NCBI RefSeq assembly: GCF_001949145.1
Contig: NW_019091520.1
Location: forward strand, 381,183-445,182
Length of the DNA stretch: 64,000 nt
Source of the DNA: Acanthaster planci
Taxonomy: Eukaryota > Echinodermata > Asteroidea > Valvatida > Acanthasteridae
Direction: 5' to 3'
Part shown: in pieces, positions 22,401 to 36,100 of the stretch
Position numbering within the stretch: the first letter of the stretch is position 1
Layout: each line of letters starts with the position of its first letter
Position numbers and translations under genes: made by a program
Notes under the pieces: model-generated
The model's input: only the letters and a program-made list of their open reading frames with translations
Database searches by the model: none
Told to the model about the DNA's origin: nothing

Positions 22401-24148
22401 CATCAGCCCTTTCTTCTCGGCTTCTAGCTGGATTCCTTGTACAATCAAGCCAACAGGCTTTATCGCAAGTGAAATATTTACTGCTTTGGTGATTTTGTAC
22501 AATGTCCACAAAGAGTTGTAGGAATGGAAACGGATCACATATCAAACCTTTCCAATCCCATAATGCTTTGGAATGACTGTGCACAATCACTTATGCATTC
22601 AGGGGTGGATTCAGGAATTTTACCAGGGGTGGGGGATCAGGCCGGAGATTTAAAATGTCTCATTTTTGGCGGACAAACGGAAATGATGATAAAACATTAT
22701 ACATGACCCACATTGTTTACAATGGTACTGGTGCACTCTCGTTATGTTTGATTACTTTGCCCCTTTTTACCTTGTTTTGTCGCAGACTGGGGGAGGGGGA
22801 ACCACACCCCTGGATCTGTGCCTGGTACTTGAGAAGGGCTATTGTAAATCTGTGACAACTGGAGGCTTATATGACACCAAGGCGGTTTATTTAGGAATTT
22901 GACTCACACCGGATCCCTGCCATTCTTTGATTTTTTTTACTGGCCTTGTATTCATAAGACCAACTATGCATCAAACAAATCTGAGGAGATGTGCAGTGGC
23001 ACCAGGCTGATGCGCGCCGTCTTAAACTCGAGGTGCAAGTGCATTTGGTAAATCACTATACCCTTATTGGTTAACGAAGCATTTAACGCGTGTGTACCCG
23101 AGCGTGATGCTACCACAGAAACGGCTTCTGATGCTGAAGTCTACTGGGCTGAAATAGCAAGGTACAGAAGGCAGGCTGTAGACTTCAATTGTTAGGTCAG
23201 AACAGAGTAGCAATTTTTTAAGGGGGGGGTGTGCTTTGTTTTGTTTTTAAGCAGATAGGCTTGGGAAAAAAACACACAGGAAAAAGTGACGTATGATTCG
23301 ACTTCCCCTCTTGACAGCATAGGCGTGTGTCTCTGACAAGCACTAGGGACAGGTGTTTTTGGATTCAGAAGATAATTAAACCAAGCAGTATCAGAAGCTA
23401 TATAGCACTCAAATGGTAGGTAAGCATGCAGTCCATACAAACTGTCCTGACTATGAGGGAGCAGCATTTATTCTCATATTTAACCATTTTTCACTTGATG
23501 ATGTTTAAACGAACAGGGATTTTCTGGACAGCTTTATGTACTGTACCAAATGACATTATACATACCTGTATGTACAATCCTCCCAAAGCATACATTATGT
23601 GATAACCATTGTGTTTGGAAACTTACAGAGGCCGGAACCAGTCCATAAATGTCCAGCATGTGGAATCCTATAGCTCAAGCATCTGTATGCCACTGCTATA
23701 TGTGGCAACATTCTTATGCGGCACTGTCTGAGTTTAAAAAAAACTATGCAACAAGAAAGTCACACAAACTTTTGACAAATGACCCCCAAGGATCAACGTT
23801 TGTAAAGCCCAACTTTGTATTGTCGTGATGTCTTGTTGAAAAAGTCAGTATTTTTGGCTGAAAAATTCCGTGCTTGGGGCAAACTTAGCACTTCCTGGTT
23901 ACGGTTGATAACAAAGCAACTGTTTCCTATTTATTTTATAGGAATAAAGTCGCCAGACACATTTTTCCCACAAGGGAAATGCAAAAATGCCTTTTCCTTC
24001 ACTGAAAAAGGAATTCACCACTGTCTTCTCAATACTGGCAAACAAACAGCTTGTGGTGAGAAGAAAACCTTCCACTGTCCTTCCCTGACAGCGGCACTTT
24101 TCCTTGGAGAAGTATGATCAGCTTCTCTTTATCCGGGAAGCGGAACGA
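22401..24148. other. Intergenic / SMG9 3' flank
   Basis: I see no gene. A poly-G tract (about 23221-23229) and AT-rich sequence are present. The part next to 24149 is the expected SMG9 3' UTR. Confidence 0.5.
23930..23935 (-). terminator. Candidate poly(A) signal of SMG9
   Basis: TTTATT on the + strand reads AATAAA on the - strand, about 214 bases after the SMG9 stop codon, a usual 3' UTR length. Confidence 0.45.
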
Positions 24149-27100
24149 TCAAGTTAGAAGTCTGTTGAATTCTGACATGAGGGTCGACTTCCTGATCGTT
24201 TCCCACATTCTAGCTGCATAGTGAAACCTGCAAGAAAGTGAAACAGCAATATTCTTTCAATTGAAAACCAAGGAAAGCACACGCTGATGTACAGTGTCGT
24301 CAGGGAAAGGAAATCTGCCAGTGTCTCTTGGTCAGAAGACGACTTTTTGATTGATTGAGCAAACTGGCTGTCTGCGTGGACGATTTCTTGATCTATCTGG
24401 AATTACATAGTTCCTACTTCATTCAGACATAATGCAGCTTTTCAGACACCAATTTTTACCTCCAAAAAGCTGTCAGAAAACTCCAGTAATACACACACTA
24501 ATCGATGGTTATCAACCCGGTGTCAATCTCTAATTGCAATATAATAAATACACATAATAAACTTTGTCAAACAATTAAAGATAAAATAAATGATGAAAAG
24601 GTTGTTGCCATGAAAGCTTCTGTACACACTTTAGCTCCATCATAAAACTTTTCTAATTGCCCAAAACTGTTGCTAGATACACGAGAAGCTCAACAGAATT
24701 TGTGGTAAAGTGCTAACATGTGAATAACAGAGCTTTTGTCAACTCAAAACAGTTTCAAGTATAAGCTGAAGAAGAAGTTTACACCGAGGTAAGACTTTCA
24801 ACATCAGCAAGGAATGACAAAAGTAAACAGAACGTAAAGCAACAATAAAGATATACAGAAATTTGTCCCCTCACGAAGGTTACGATTTGTTTACAGGTCA
24901 ATTAAAGCCGCAGAACATGTTTTCTCTGAGATGTGGCTTTCAACAAGAGTGGAAAGGCAACAAGTTTGCTCTGAGATGGGGTTTTCAACAACAGTAAAAA
25001 GAAGACAAGTTTTCTCTAAGATGGAGTTTTCAGCAACAGTAAAAAGTCAACAAGTGCGTCTCCGAGATGGGGTTTCTAACAATCTCACCAGTTCTTTTCA
25101 GTCAGTGATGTGTGAGTGAGGGAGTTTCGGGCAGCTCCATAAATCTGGTTCCGGAAAGACTTGACTAGGAGGTCAATGCTTGGATGGCCTTGATACGAGA
25201 CCGGTAACAGACTCAGCAAGATGGACTGATCTGACACAGAAAACAAAATCATAGAATATTATTCAACATTTGCTTGAGGTAAACATCAATGCAGCGGTAC
25301 ATGTACATATAAGTTTCTTGATATTCCATGACAAATGTGAGTCACCTTAAGCCACTGTAGAAAACAAAGACTCAAATGCAGACTAGCTATGGAGTCACAA
25401 ACAAGGTTAACTTAAAGATAGTTCACTTAGGCTAAAGAAGGTCAACTTAAAGGCTAACTTCAAAAAGGTAACTTGGTTAAGGTCAGCACATGCAAAAGTA
25501 ACTTTCTTTAAAGAGAAATCATATAGTTGTAGTATTAAATGCTCAATATTTCGAGAAATACTTTCTTACCAAAACTTCATTTTCTTAAATGTTTTCTTAA
25601 ATTGCTTTCTTATATTTATGAAGATAATTTCTTAAAAGAAAAAATTTCTTGTAGTCTTAACTACTCAATATTTCAAGAAATGTTGTCTTCCCCAAAACAT
25701 ATTTTCTTAAACATTTCCTTTAAACAAGATTAATTTTCTATTTTCAAGAATGGCTTTCTTATACTTTAAGAAAACCATTTTTGGCATTGTGCATGTACAA
25801 CAGTGAGATTGGTGCAGTTTCCAAGGGTTTATGATGCATTTTTGCCTTTTAACGGACATAACTCTGGCAATCAGGTTTAGAACATTAAGCAGGGTTTCAA
25901 CATTATCTGAGCACTTGTACTGAAAGAAGAAAAATTCACAAGCTTGCTGGAGAGGCACTCACACCCACTAGGTCCTGCTTAATAATAGAGACAGCTTCTA
26001 CCATTTGACAACTAAGCTAACCAGGGTCATTAACCTAGCATCAATTAACCTAGAAGCGGTCACCTCATTAAAAAAATAATGGAATTAACCCTGTATCTTA
26101 GAAATGCTACGTTCAGCCAATGGTCAGCTTCGAATTGTAAAGAAACAGAGAGCTAACTTTTCACTCCAGAGAATTCGATATGATGCAGCAGAGGAAGAAC
26201 CAGCAATTGTACGAATTAAAAACACAAACTTCCTTCTTCCGTGAAAGGTAGCTCAGATTTATGGTCACATTCAATGGTCACATTTTATACCTCAAGAGGA
26301 CGATAGCTACATCTTGCTTACCATCAGTGGACAAGTTATCCGGGGTTGTGGCACCCAGATGTGGGAGAATACACAAGTTGATATCAAGCGGAAGGTTTTT
26401 GGAATTCAAACCCGGCAGCAGCTTGGTGTGGGATAAGGATGCTGTTCCTGGATAGAAAATATAACACAAGGAGATGTAACTCAAAGTACATGCACATGTA
26501 GTTTCACTGTAAAAAAGCACTATTGTGAGCCCTGCTCTGCAGGGGCAGGCCTTGCTACACTTGGGGATCCAGAAAAGGGTTATATTCCAGGCAGAGAGAG
26601 GGTAAGCCCTGCTAGGGGAGTCGGTGGCATGCCCCCTCTGGGAAACTGTTATTTTTGTCCCAGCATTGAAAGGCAAGTCAAGAATAATTTTCAAGTTTAC
26701 ATTTATGTAAGACTTTTATAATCATGCGTTATTTTTGATGCCATTTGACTAGAACTCAGTGTTCATAAGTGTAACAATGGGGGATGGGAAGAGGTAAGGT
26801 CCCCCATACCCCATGAGATCTGCTAACCACATAGGTATTTTTTTCTGCAAATAGCTGGCAAAAAACCCTTTGTGGCTGAGCTTCACCTTCCTGGACTGTG
26901 TAAAATCCTCACAACCTTCTAACTGATCTGGATGGATGTGAAATGCTGGAGTTACTTCCAAATTAACTGGATACAGTGGTGCACATGTCACTACAGGGCA
27001 GGGGGCATGGTGGACACATCCCCCCCCCCCCGGGGAAGTTTGTGTTCTTCTCCAAACCCCCTCTCCCAAATTGAGATTTTTAACAACTGGTACAACTTAC

Positions 27101-30100
27101 ATGTACAAGCCACAAATACAGTGGGACCTGTATTTTTTATATAGTACATGTACTTCTCAGTGCTATCTACAACACTTTAAAGCAACACTGGCTTTTCCAC
27201 TCCAAAGATACGCGTGTATGTAAAATGGGGAAACAAGACAATTTCATACGCCCCCTCCACAAACAAATCTCTGCTGTCTGGACTATGACAAGTCTATGAA
27301 TGGGGAAATTCCCGGATGAGAAATGCTGTATGTACAGATAATTCATTGCATGGGCACGGGCTTCCCCAAGGCCGCACATTGCCGATGCTGCTGGTTGTCT
27401 TTTCCCCCAAAATTGGTACTTTAATTTCGGCAGAAGGATTAAAGCTTTTTAAAGGGTAAGTTTTACTGTCTTGTTCAGTGTACATGCACATGACATTTTT
27501 TGCAGTAACAAGTAGCAAATTTTCTTGCCTGATTCCCTGACTTGTTCTATTCAAAGTCAATTGTTCATTAGTCTTAAAGGCTGAATTGTAATGTTGTATG
27601 GGCACATGGAACTAATTTGATCTTCGTGCAAGCACTCAGTCTTGCTGTTGATAATTTCACTTTCAGGTGATTACATTTTCTTCCTTAAATTTTAAATCAT
27701 GGTTGTGGAAAACGAGAATAAAGTTGGAGATTTCACACAGGATCGAATGATAGTGCAAAGGGTGATAGCTTTGTAAGGCAATGACTAGATGCGGTGCACG
27801 CATGAACACGATGTGACATCTGCATTAACAAACATCGTGCATGTGCAAATACGTACATGTACTGTATGCACGCTCTAACCCAGTCAGGGATTTATAAATC
27901 GGTCTTCTCGAGCAAGTATAATGATCTTTTATTAAGGAAGTCTTTGGCACAGTTAAAAAAAAAGACGATTTTCAAAGCTGGCTACAGTGATGCATGGCTA
28001 GAGCATGCTGTAAACTTTGACGATAATGCATAGGGTCGTCATGAGAGTCAGTATTGATTTAGTGTTGTTACCAACTTGATTCGCAAGAACGACCAAGAAG
28101 GTTACGATAGAAGTGTAAGCTAACTGTTGACTGAATTGGAGAATTGAAAAGCAGACTAATACTGCCTATTGGATACTGGATACTGAATACGGGGTACTGA
28201 ATACGGGATACTGAATACGGGATACTGAGGAGCTGTGCAATGATGCAGGACTTATATACGGTTAGAAACAGGACGTAGTTAAAGTCACAAAACTTCAGAA
28301 AGGAAAGTCCTAGTCACATGTCTTACCTGGATTCTTAGAACAATGACAGTGAATGAATAATTCCATCTTAAAACCAAGTCCCTGATGGTTGGTAGTAGAA
28401 GCTTAAATGAAACATGCTGAAGTGGTGTGGCACGGCCTCTGGGCTAAATGAATATGCCCACGGCCTTGCCCTTCATAGCTAACACTGTATCTGCATGTAT
28501 GGAAGACACATGCACCTCTTCATGAAAATGCAAAATGTGGAATACATGTGGTTCACATTTGCCCCGAGCAGATCATCGTAATTTGGCTGATTTCAGGAGA
28601 TTTGGTAAAAAACGATTAGGCATTGCATAACCTAGATGATTTTGCCCAGAAACAGAAATTTGAAAGTCAGAATTTTGGGCCAAAGCGTTTCTTCGTGAAA
28701 ACGGCGACAGTGTAGTGCTTGCTTGTTCATACATGTGTGTATGTAATGCACAGATTTTGTTGCCCACTGAAGTTATTTCATAAAAGAAAGGACTGTTGTG
28801 TGTATTCGCTTTCCTTGTATTGAACGGTGAAATACTATGCAATTTTAACGTTTGCAATGCAGTATAAAGCATGAAGAGCATTTTGAAACCAAAACTTATT
28901 TGTGAAGGAACTCCTTGGTTTGCTTTATGCATTAGGACAGAAAAACAAAATGGCCGAGGTGACAACAGAGGACGTCCTTCACAAGATCAGCCAGGATCAC
29001 CTGGAGTGCACAATTTGCTTCCAACGCTTCAATCGTCCGAAATTCCTCAACTGTCTCCACACCTTCTGCTGTGAATGTCTCGAAAACTACAAACGTAGCC
29101 AGCACTCTCAGAGCCCAACAATTCCATGTCCTCTCTGTCGAAAGGAAACTGCCGTGCCCAGCAATGGAGTATCCGGTTTGTCCGACAATTTCTCCATGGC
29201 TGCACTGGTGGAGGAATTCACGCACCAGGAGAGCCTCGTGAGGAGGCAGAAGTCAAGGATCGTGTGCGAAGTCTGTGAGGAGGATGAGGCTGTATCCCGA
29301 TGTACCGACTGCAAGGAGTACCTCTGCGGGGAGTGCCAACGGGCACACCAGCGGGCGGTGAAGACGAAGAAACATGACATTGCAACACTGGAGGACCTCC
29401 GGTCGGGGAAGGCTATCTTCAAGAGCAAGATGAGGGACGAGATACCCAAGTGCAAGAAACACACAAGCCAAGATGTGTGCTTCTTCTGCAGCACGTGCAA
29501 GGTCCTCATCTGTGCGGTCTGCACAGCTCTCGACCACAGCAAACCCTTGCACGCGTACGAAGACATCGATGCTGCCGAGGCTTCATTACGGGAGGAAGCC
29601 AAACTGTTGCAATCCAAGGCAAAAGACAGCAGACAGAAATTCCTTGTGGCCAAGGATTTTGTGGACACTGCTTCCGAGAGGTTGGAATTGATGCTTGCCG
29701 ACACATCAGCTGACATTACGCAGAGAGCAGATGAGGAGGTTGCCAGGATAAGGCTGAAGGAGGCCAGCTTGAAAGAAGAGGTGGCTGCCATAGGAAAAGA
29801 GAAGGCAAAGCTGTTGAAAAATGCCCAGGAGTCCTACTGCGAGAACCTCAAGTGGACCCAGGGCACGTTGGAAATGGCCAAGACCGTTCTGGATCAGTCC
29901 AGCTGCTTTGAGCTGCTGGAGTTGAAAGAAAACCTTCTCTGCAACTTGAACGACATAACCGAGCTTAAGATTCCATGCCCAAAGGATAGTTTGTCACCTT
30001 TCATTGAATTCAAGCCTACGCAAATTAAGAAGGTTTCACTGGGCAGAATTCTTCTCAAAGAGAAATGGTCACTGAAGGCACACTTTGACGGTAAGGTTGA

Positions 30101-33100
30101 TACTGGCAAGACGAAAGGAGGGTTCAAGATGGCTGCCAGCGTCGCAACCTTCACTAACAGCAACATAGTTGTTGCAGATTTTGAAGACTACAAACTGCAT
30201 TTTTTCACTCCCCAGGGTCAACACAAATCTGAATTTGATGGGTCTCGAGATAAGTGTGATGGGCAGCTCCACAACCCTTATGATCTTGCAGTGACCCCAG
30301 ACAACAAGCTTGTCGTGATCGACAAGCCTAACGTTAAAGTCTTTGACGCAACCAACACAAACAACATCAAGTACTTGTTCAGCTTCACACCCTCCCCTTT
30401 CAACTTCCTGGCAAACAAAGCATGGAGTGATCTCTCCTGCATTGCAGTTGATGAAAAGAACCACATTGCAGTCGGCGATAAAGGAAGACAGATCATCTCC
30501 CTCCATGAAATAGATGGCTCCTTGACCAGCGAGGTGGAGGCAGAGCTACTTGACAGACGGCTGGCCATCAGCAACAAGGGGCAACTCATCTACAGCAACT
30601 ACCAACAGGCCAAGTTGGTCTCCTTGGACTTTGACGGACGGGAGGTGTTCAGTCTTGACACCGTCGTGGAAGGGAAGCAGATGAAGCCTGCAGGGATGTG
30701 CTGCGATCACCACGGTGATATTTTCATCATCCTACATGCCAGTGATGAGCACGGTACTGGACAAATTCACCACTACAGTGCTAGTGGGGTTTACATGGGA
30801 TGCATCGCCACCGGTCTATGGAACCCCCTGGGGCTGGCACGCACCCTGGCTGGTGAACTTGCAGTAGCTGATATGCTTTCCGTGAAGATTTACCATAAAG
30901 AATGAGAGTGATATGACTGTAATGATACCATTTTGGGGCAATTCTGAAGAGAAGGGGGCATACATTTAGTCTATAGACTAAATAGCAAATTTCTTTATTC
31001 TTTGGACTAGAACATTTACACAAGCACCTCAACGACAAACGTCTAAAATTAGAACACCACCTTCCATTTCTCTGCTACATGTAAGCAATTGAGAAGGAAA
31101 GTACATAAACCGGTAGTTAAGTGGCTTTGGGGGTTAATAAAACACGTTATTAATGATTATGCATTGGTACCCACTTTGTCAACTTGTTTCTACAAGCACG
31201 TGCTAAGTTTTAGTTATTACATACATGTACATGTATGTGTACACCATTTTGGAAAAAAAGTTCCTATTGTAACAGTGACTAATCAAGTTCTTCATTGGCA
31301 AAGGTCTGAACTGATAAACTGAGAAATATATTAAAACCCGCAGGGTTGTCTGATTTAAATCACCGATTTAAATCGCGATTTAAATTAAATGATTTTTTTG
31401 AAAAAAATCACTGATTTAAATCAACATATTTAATTTTTGGGGTAAAAAGGCAAAAATGTTTCACTTTTTGAATACTTTTGTACTGATTGCAAATGTTTGC
31501 TGGTTTTGCACATTTTAAACAGCAAATCCCCCATCTGTCAGCCTCCCAGTTCCTAGTATTAACCCTAACACTCCTCAGCCCTCCAACAGGTGAAGGATTG
31601 AGGAGGGTTAGGGTTAAAGACGTAAATGTATGAATGTATGTGTTATACACAATCTGGGGTGGCAATATTTTTATGTTCCATTCCGTCCACTTGTTTTGAT
31701 TTAAATCAGCTTTTTTGATTCAGTAAGTGTATTTGATGCAAAGGATTTATAATCATGATTTAATTTCACTTCAGTTGAATTGCTCAATTCAGAGAGTAAC
31801 TATAGAGGAAGGACACAGACATGACAGAAGGAGTTAAAACTCTGGCACTTTAAATTACTCGATGAGCATTGCCGCCCAGTCAGACGAACAATAGTAAACA
31901 TTCTAAAAATGCCTGATAACTGCCTGCAGCTTAGCCGGACAAGTGGGGCCAGTAATATCCTAGCAATATTTTGTGTGTTTTGTTTGCAATTAGCTACAAC
32001 TTATCACTGTGATCAGGAAATCAAGAGCACAAGATCTCTAACATTACACGCATATCTACTTTTGCCATCATGAACAACCTTTTTACTTTGATATGCTGTT
32101 CCATTATCCATGCAATGTTTGTAATTTTATTTTGTCTCTCCAAAACATCAGTTTTCAAAGTCTTTGTACGAATTAGGCTAAGACTGACCAACAACACGTT
32201 GACCACCATTGGACAATTAAGTTCATGACAAACAAAATGCACTATTTCATCACAAGGAGTGCTCAAGAGATCTCATGAAATACCTTTCCGTATAAATGCC
32301 GTGATAAAAATGATTCAAATAAAACACAACATCTTATTATAAACAACTTGCTTTCGATAAGGGCAATGACTGCACATGAACACTTCGGGCACACAGCCTA
32401 ATACAATTGTACGAGCAACTGCACAAGCATTCAATTTGATGTTGTCAGATCATTCCAAGCACTATCGATGGCATGATTATTCAACTTCCTATACTGCAGT
32501 GCACAACATTTTAAGGATGCGGATTACCAGCGAAAGATTGCAGCGATGATCATGGGGTAGAAAGGGGGCTTATGGTTGTGAAACAGGTGGTGCAGAGCAA
32601 GCATTGGCTGTGCTCTGGCTATGGACGTACCGGGCATGCCAGAAAGTGGTAATTGGCCAGATGTTATAGCCCGGGCAGTTCAAACTCCTGTGTCCTTCCT
32701 CCATCATGTCCATGGTTTAACATGGTAAAGTATCAGAGTACATCAACCTTTCACATCTCTATAGCAGTATAAGTATCTCTATAGCAGGTATTTTATTGGG
32801 ATTAGAAACGTTAGTCATTAGTGTTACAGCTAAAACCACTAAATTCACGGCATGCCCTTAATAAAGTGATTTTTAATCAAGCCTAAGTCACTGCTCTGTG
32901 GAGCTGGGTCACAAACAAAATGAGACTGCTTTCTACAAATAGAGCAAGGTACATGTAAAATGTCAGTATTTTGTACAGGTAAACATGTACATGTACGGGT
33001 GTACATGTACAGGTGTACTTGTAAACATGTACATGTAAACCTGTATATGTACAGGTGTACATGTACAGGTGTACTTGTAAACATGTACATGTACAGGTGT

Positions 33101-36100
33101 ATATGTACAGGTGTACATGTACAGGTGTACATGTACATGTACAGGTGTACTTGTAAACACGTACATGTACAGTACAAGTATACATGTACAGGTGTACATG
33201 TACGGGTGTACGGGTGTACATGTACATGTACAGGTGTACATGTACATGTTCAGGTGTACATGTACATGTACAGGTGTACATGTACAGGTGTACTTGTAAA
33301 CACGTACATGTACGTACCTGTTATTCATGCTATGTTTCTCACTCATTAGTCACTTGATGCATGCATTTAAGTACCCATTAACAAATTCTTTTGAACTCTA
33401 CTTTTGTCAAAACTCAGAGTACGGTTTAAAACCTGGTATGCTGTTTATCCTTGGTATATGTGTAGGTATTTGTCTCTGAGGGAAGTGTCTTCTCTGAGGG
33501 TACTGGTAGGTGTTATTCTGCATGCATTTCACGAAGGCTAAACTATGGTGGTTTGTAAATGAAATCAAATAATATCATTTAAATTTCTTAATTTAAATCC
33601 AAATTTGTTTAATTTTGTAACAAACAAATAAATAAAAGAAAACTATTGCACATGCAGCTAATTTGCTTGTTTTGAACAGACAATCATGACAATTGAGCTA
33701 ACTTGTAAAACTAAAAAAAATCTGATTTAAATAAAAAAGATCTGATTTAAATTTTAACAATCTGATCTTTAAAAAATTGTTTAAATACAAAAATCAACAA
33801 CCCTGAAAACACACATCAGTGAGTATACTAAAGAAATAAAACCCATATATACATGTAAGAGGAAATTGTAACATCAATAAAACTAACCACAAAGACGACA
33901 CACCCAATTGCAACCCCCAAATTGTGTCTGATTACTGTGCATATGGTAAATCACGAAATGTAAGTACATGTAAACGTATGTCATTTTGCATTTTATGTAT
34001 GGTTATGGCTGTGACATGAATACAATGTACTGGTGTTTGAGATGTACTGATAGAGGACTGCATGCTGATGGATGTAGACCCCCCCTCATAAAAAAGAAGA
34101 AAACATAAAAAAAATGAAAAAGTAAATAAATTTATTAAGAAGGGAAAATCTTTCCTTAGTTAAGAAACTTGTGGTAAATCAGGGGATAAAAGGAAAGAAT
34201 ACGTTGATGGAGGCACAGCACGCACAGACATGGTACATGTACATGTAACTTGCAACTCCATGGCAATGCGCACTGGTAACATTTATGTTTTTCAGGTGCA
34301 AAAACTCTGAAAGCAATTATGCATTAAAATTCCTTGTCCATGGCGGAATTCGATCCAGGGCAAATGCTAATAAGCTGACAGAATACATGTACATCCCCCA
34401 CTTACAGGTGTATGTGTGTAAAAGGGATTGGCGTGAGAACCATCCAATCAACCAACAATCACATACAAAACCTATACTCCATACGTGTACATGTAAGTCT
34501 GTGTAATGGATGACTGGTTTGTTGCTGTTATTTCTTCTATAATAATCTCTTTGTACTTGCTTTAAGCACCAACTCTGTAATTAGTTTATGCCTGCCGTAT
34601 CTTTACAGATCTCTCCCCCACCCTACAGACTACAGAAATAAACATTCAGCGAAGGAAAATTAAGATTTCCTCATCCACTTCCTGATCTCATGCCAAATGA
34701 AACCATCCACCAGAACTTGCGTGCTGTCTTCCATGAGGCAGGCCAGCTGCCCCAGCACCCTTCACTAGTCCTGAAGCCACGCCCCTTGTACCACCGTCCC
34801 CCCCAATCCCAAGCCCCTGGATTTGCATCTGCCGCTCTGGTTGATCCACATACAGTATATACATGTATGCATTGGTTGATCCACATACATACAGCGTACA
34901 TGCACTGGTTGATCCACATACATACAGTGTACATGCATTGGTTGATCCACATACATACAGTGTACATGCATTGGTTGATCCACGTACATACGGTGTACAT
35001 GCATTGGTTGATCCACATACATGTACATGTACATACACAACATACATGTACAAGCTTACATGTCCATGTGATGGCAAGAAACCTGTATAAAATTAACCCG
35101 GTGGTCAAGCAAGTACATGTAATCTTGACATCTACGTTAGTGCCTTAGTAAGCAGAAAGTGATGGGATTCAAATCCCACCCTAGCATTAAGCTTGTAATT
35201 TTTTCCCAACTCTGGAACCACACCGACAATACTATATATGCACTTGTGCCTGGTACATGAATATAATGGTATAAGACCACCCCCCCAGAACTAGCACAAA
35301 ATTAGCATCCCATAAGAAGCCAACTTACATGCAACATCATTGATGTATGGTTAATTATGTTTCATCCAATCTAGGGCTGGATGAACAGACTCACGTCACA
35401 GTGTCCGTCACTTTTGTTTGTCCAAGCCATCCTTGGACTGTGCTTGGTTTGTGTACGATTACGGTATCCCCTTCCCCTCATCCCATAACCCCCCCTTTCC
35501 CCACCCAATCCCCCTACACCCCTTTCCTACCCATTGCCTGCCCTACCGCCCTGTATCCTTTATTCTTTCCCTGTCTAATCATCCTTTTGTTGATTCTTAC
35601 GTTTTCCACATTGCCTGCTATATGTGCTGTGACTGAGTAAATAATAATATTAATAATCAAAATAATCTAATGTTTGTTGGAAAGGAAAGACACCTCAATT
35701 CCCAGAACATAAGTGTTTGAGCTTGAGAAGTTTCAGCTGGAACTGAGAAGTGAACTGTGAACTCCCTGATCATTCATTATATTCACTCCTGTGCTGAAAA
35801 TTTCTGTGACGTGCATGAACAGTTTCATTGTGCTGGCACACTAACACAGGAATGCCAAATATCGGGTCAAGTTAATAAGGTCACCATTCTTATGCAGGGC
35901 TTTGTATTGTGAAGAGCAATATACATGGCTCCCAGCAACATGCATGTTTAGTGTGGCAAACAACATTTGCAGTAGTCAGTGACATGCCCAAGTACCAGTA
36001 CAATGTACACGGACTACATACACATACATGCACCACAGAAGCAGCAACTGCACTGACTGTCTGGATAATATGGATTCATCTGTGAATGGTCTGCTGTGAT

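Larger units (their letters stand above)
31341..33805. mobile_element. hAT-type (GATTTAAATC-rich) composite DNA transposon, non-autonomous
   Basis: The left end CAGGGTTGTCTGATTTAAAT matches the inverted right end (CAGGGTTGTTGATTTTTG when read from the other strand). Flanking octamers AAAACCCG (31333-31340) and AAAACACA (33806-33813) agree at six of eight positions, as expected of a decayed 8-bp hAT target duplication. Palindromic GATTTAAATC words fill both ends. The interior holds a nested inverted-repeat element (31803-32703) and an ACATGTAC minisatellite. No transposase frame is visible. Confidence 0.6.

Noticed and set aside
29108-30589. Long reverse-strand frames (up to 227 residues) opposite the first TRIM gene
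   Set aside because: Antisense shadows of a well-supported coding sequence with no domain of their own.
32845-33349. Cys/Tyr/His/Val-rich frames resembling metal-binding peptides
   Set aside because: The ACATGTAC palindromic array yields them on both strands alike.
34671-35148. Frames of 75-152 residues with VDPHTYSVHAL or GSTNACTLYV repeats
   Set aside because: A 33-bp minisatellite; no start context, splice support or similarity.
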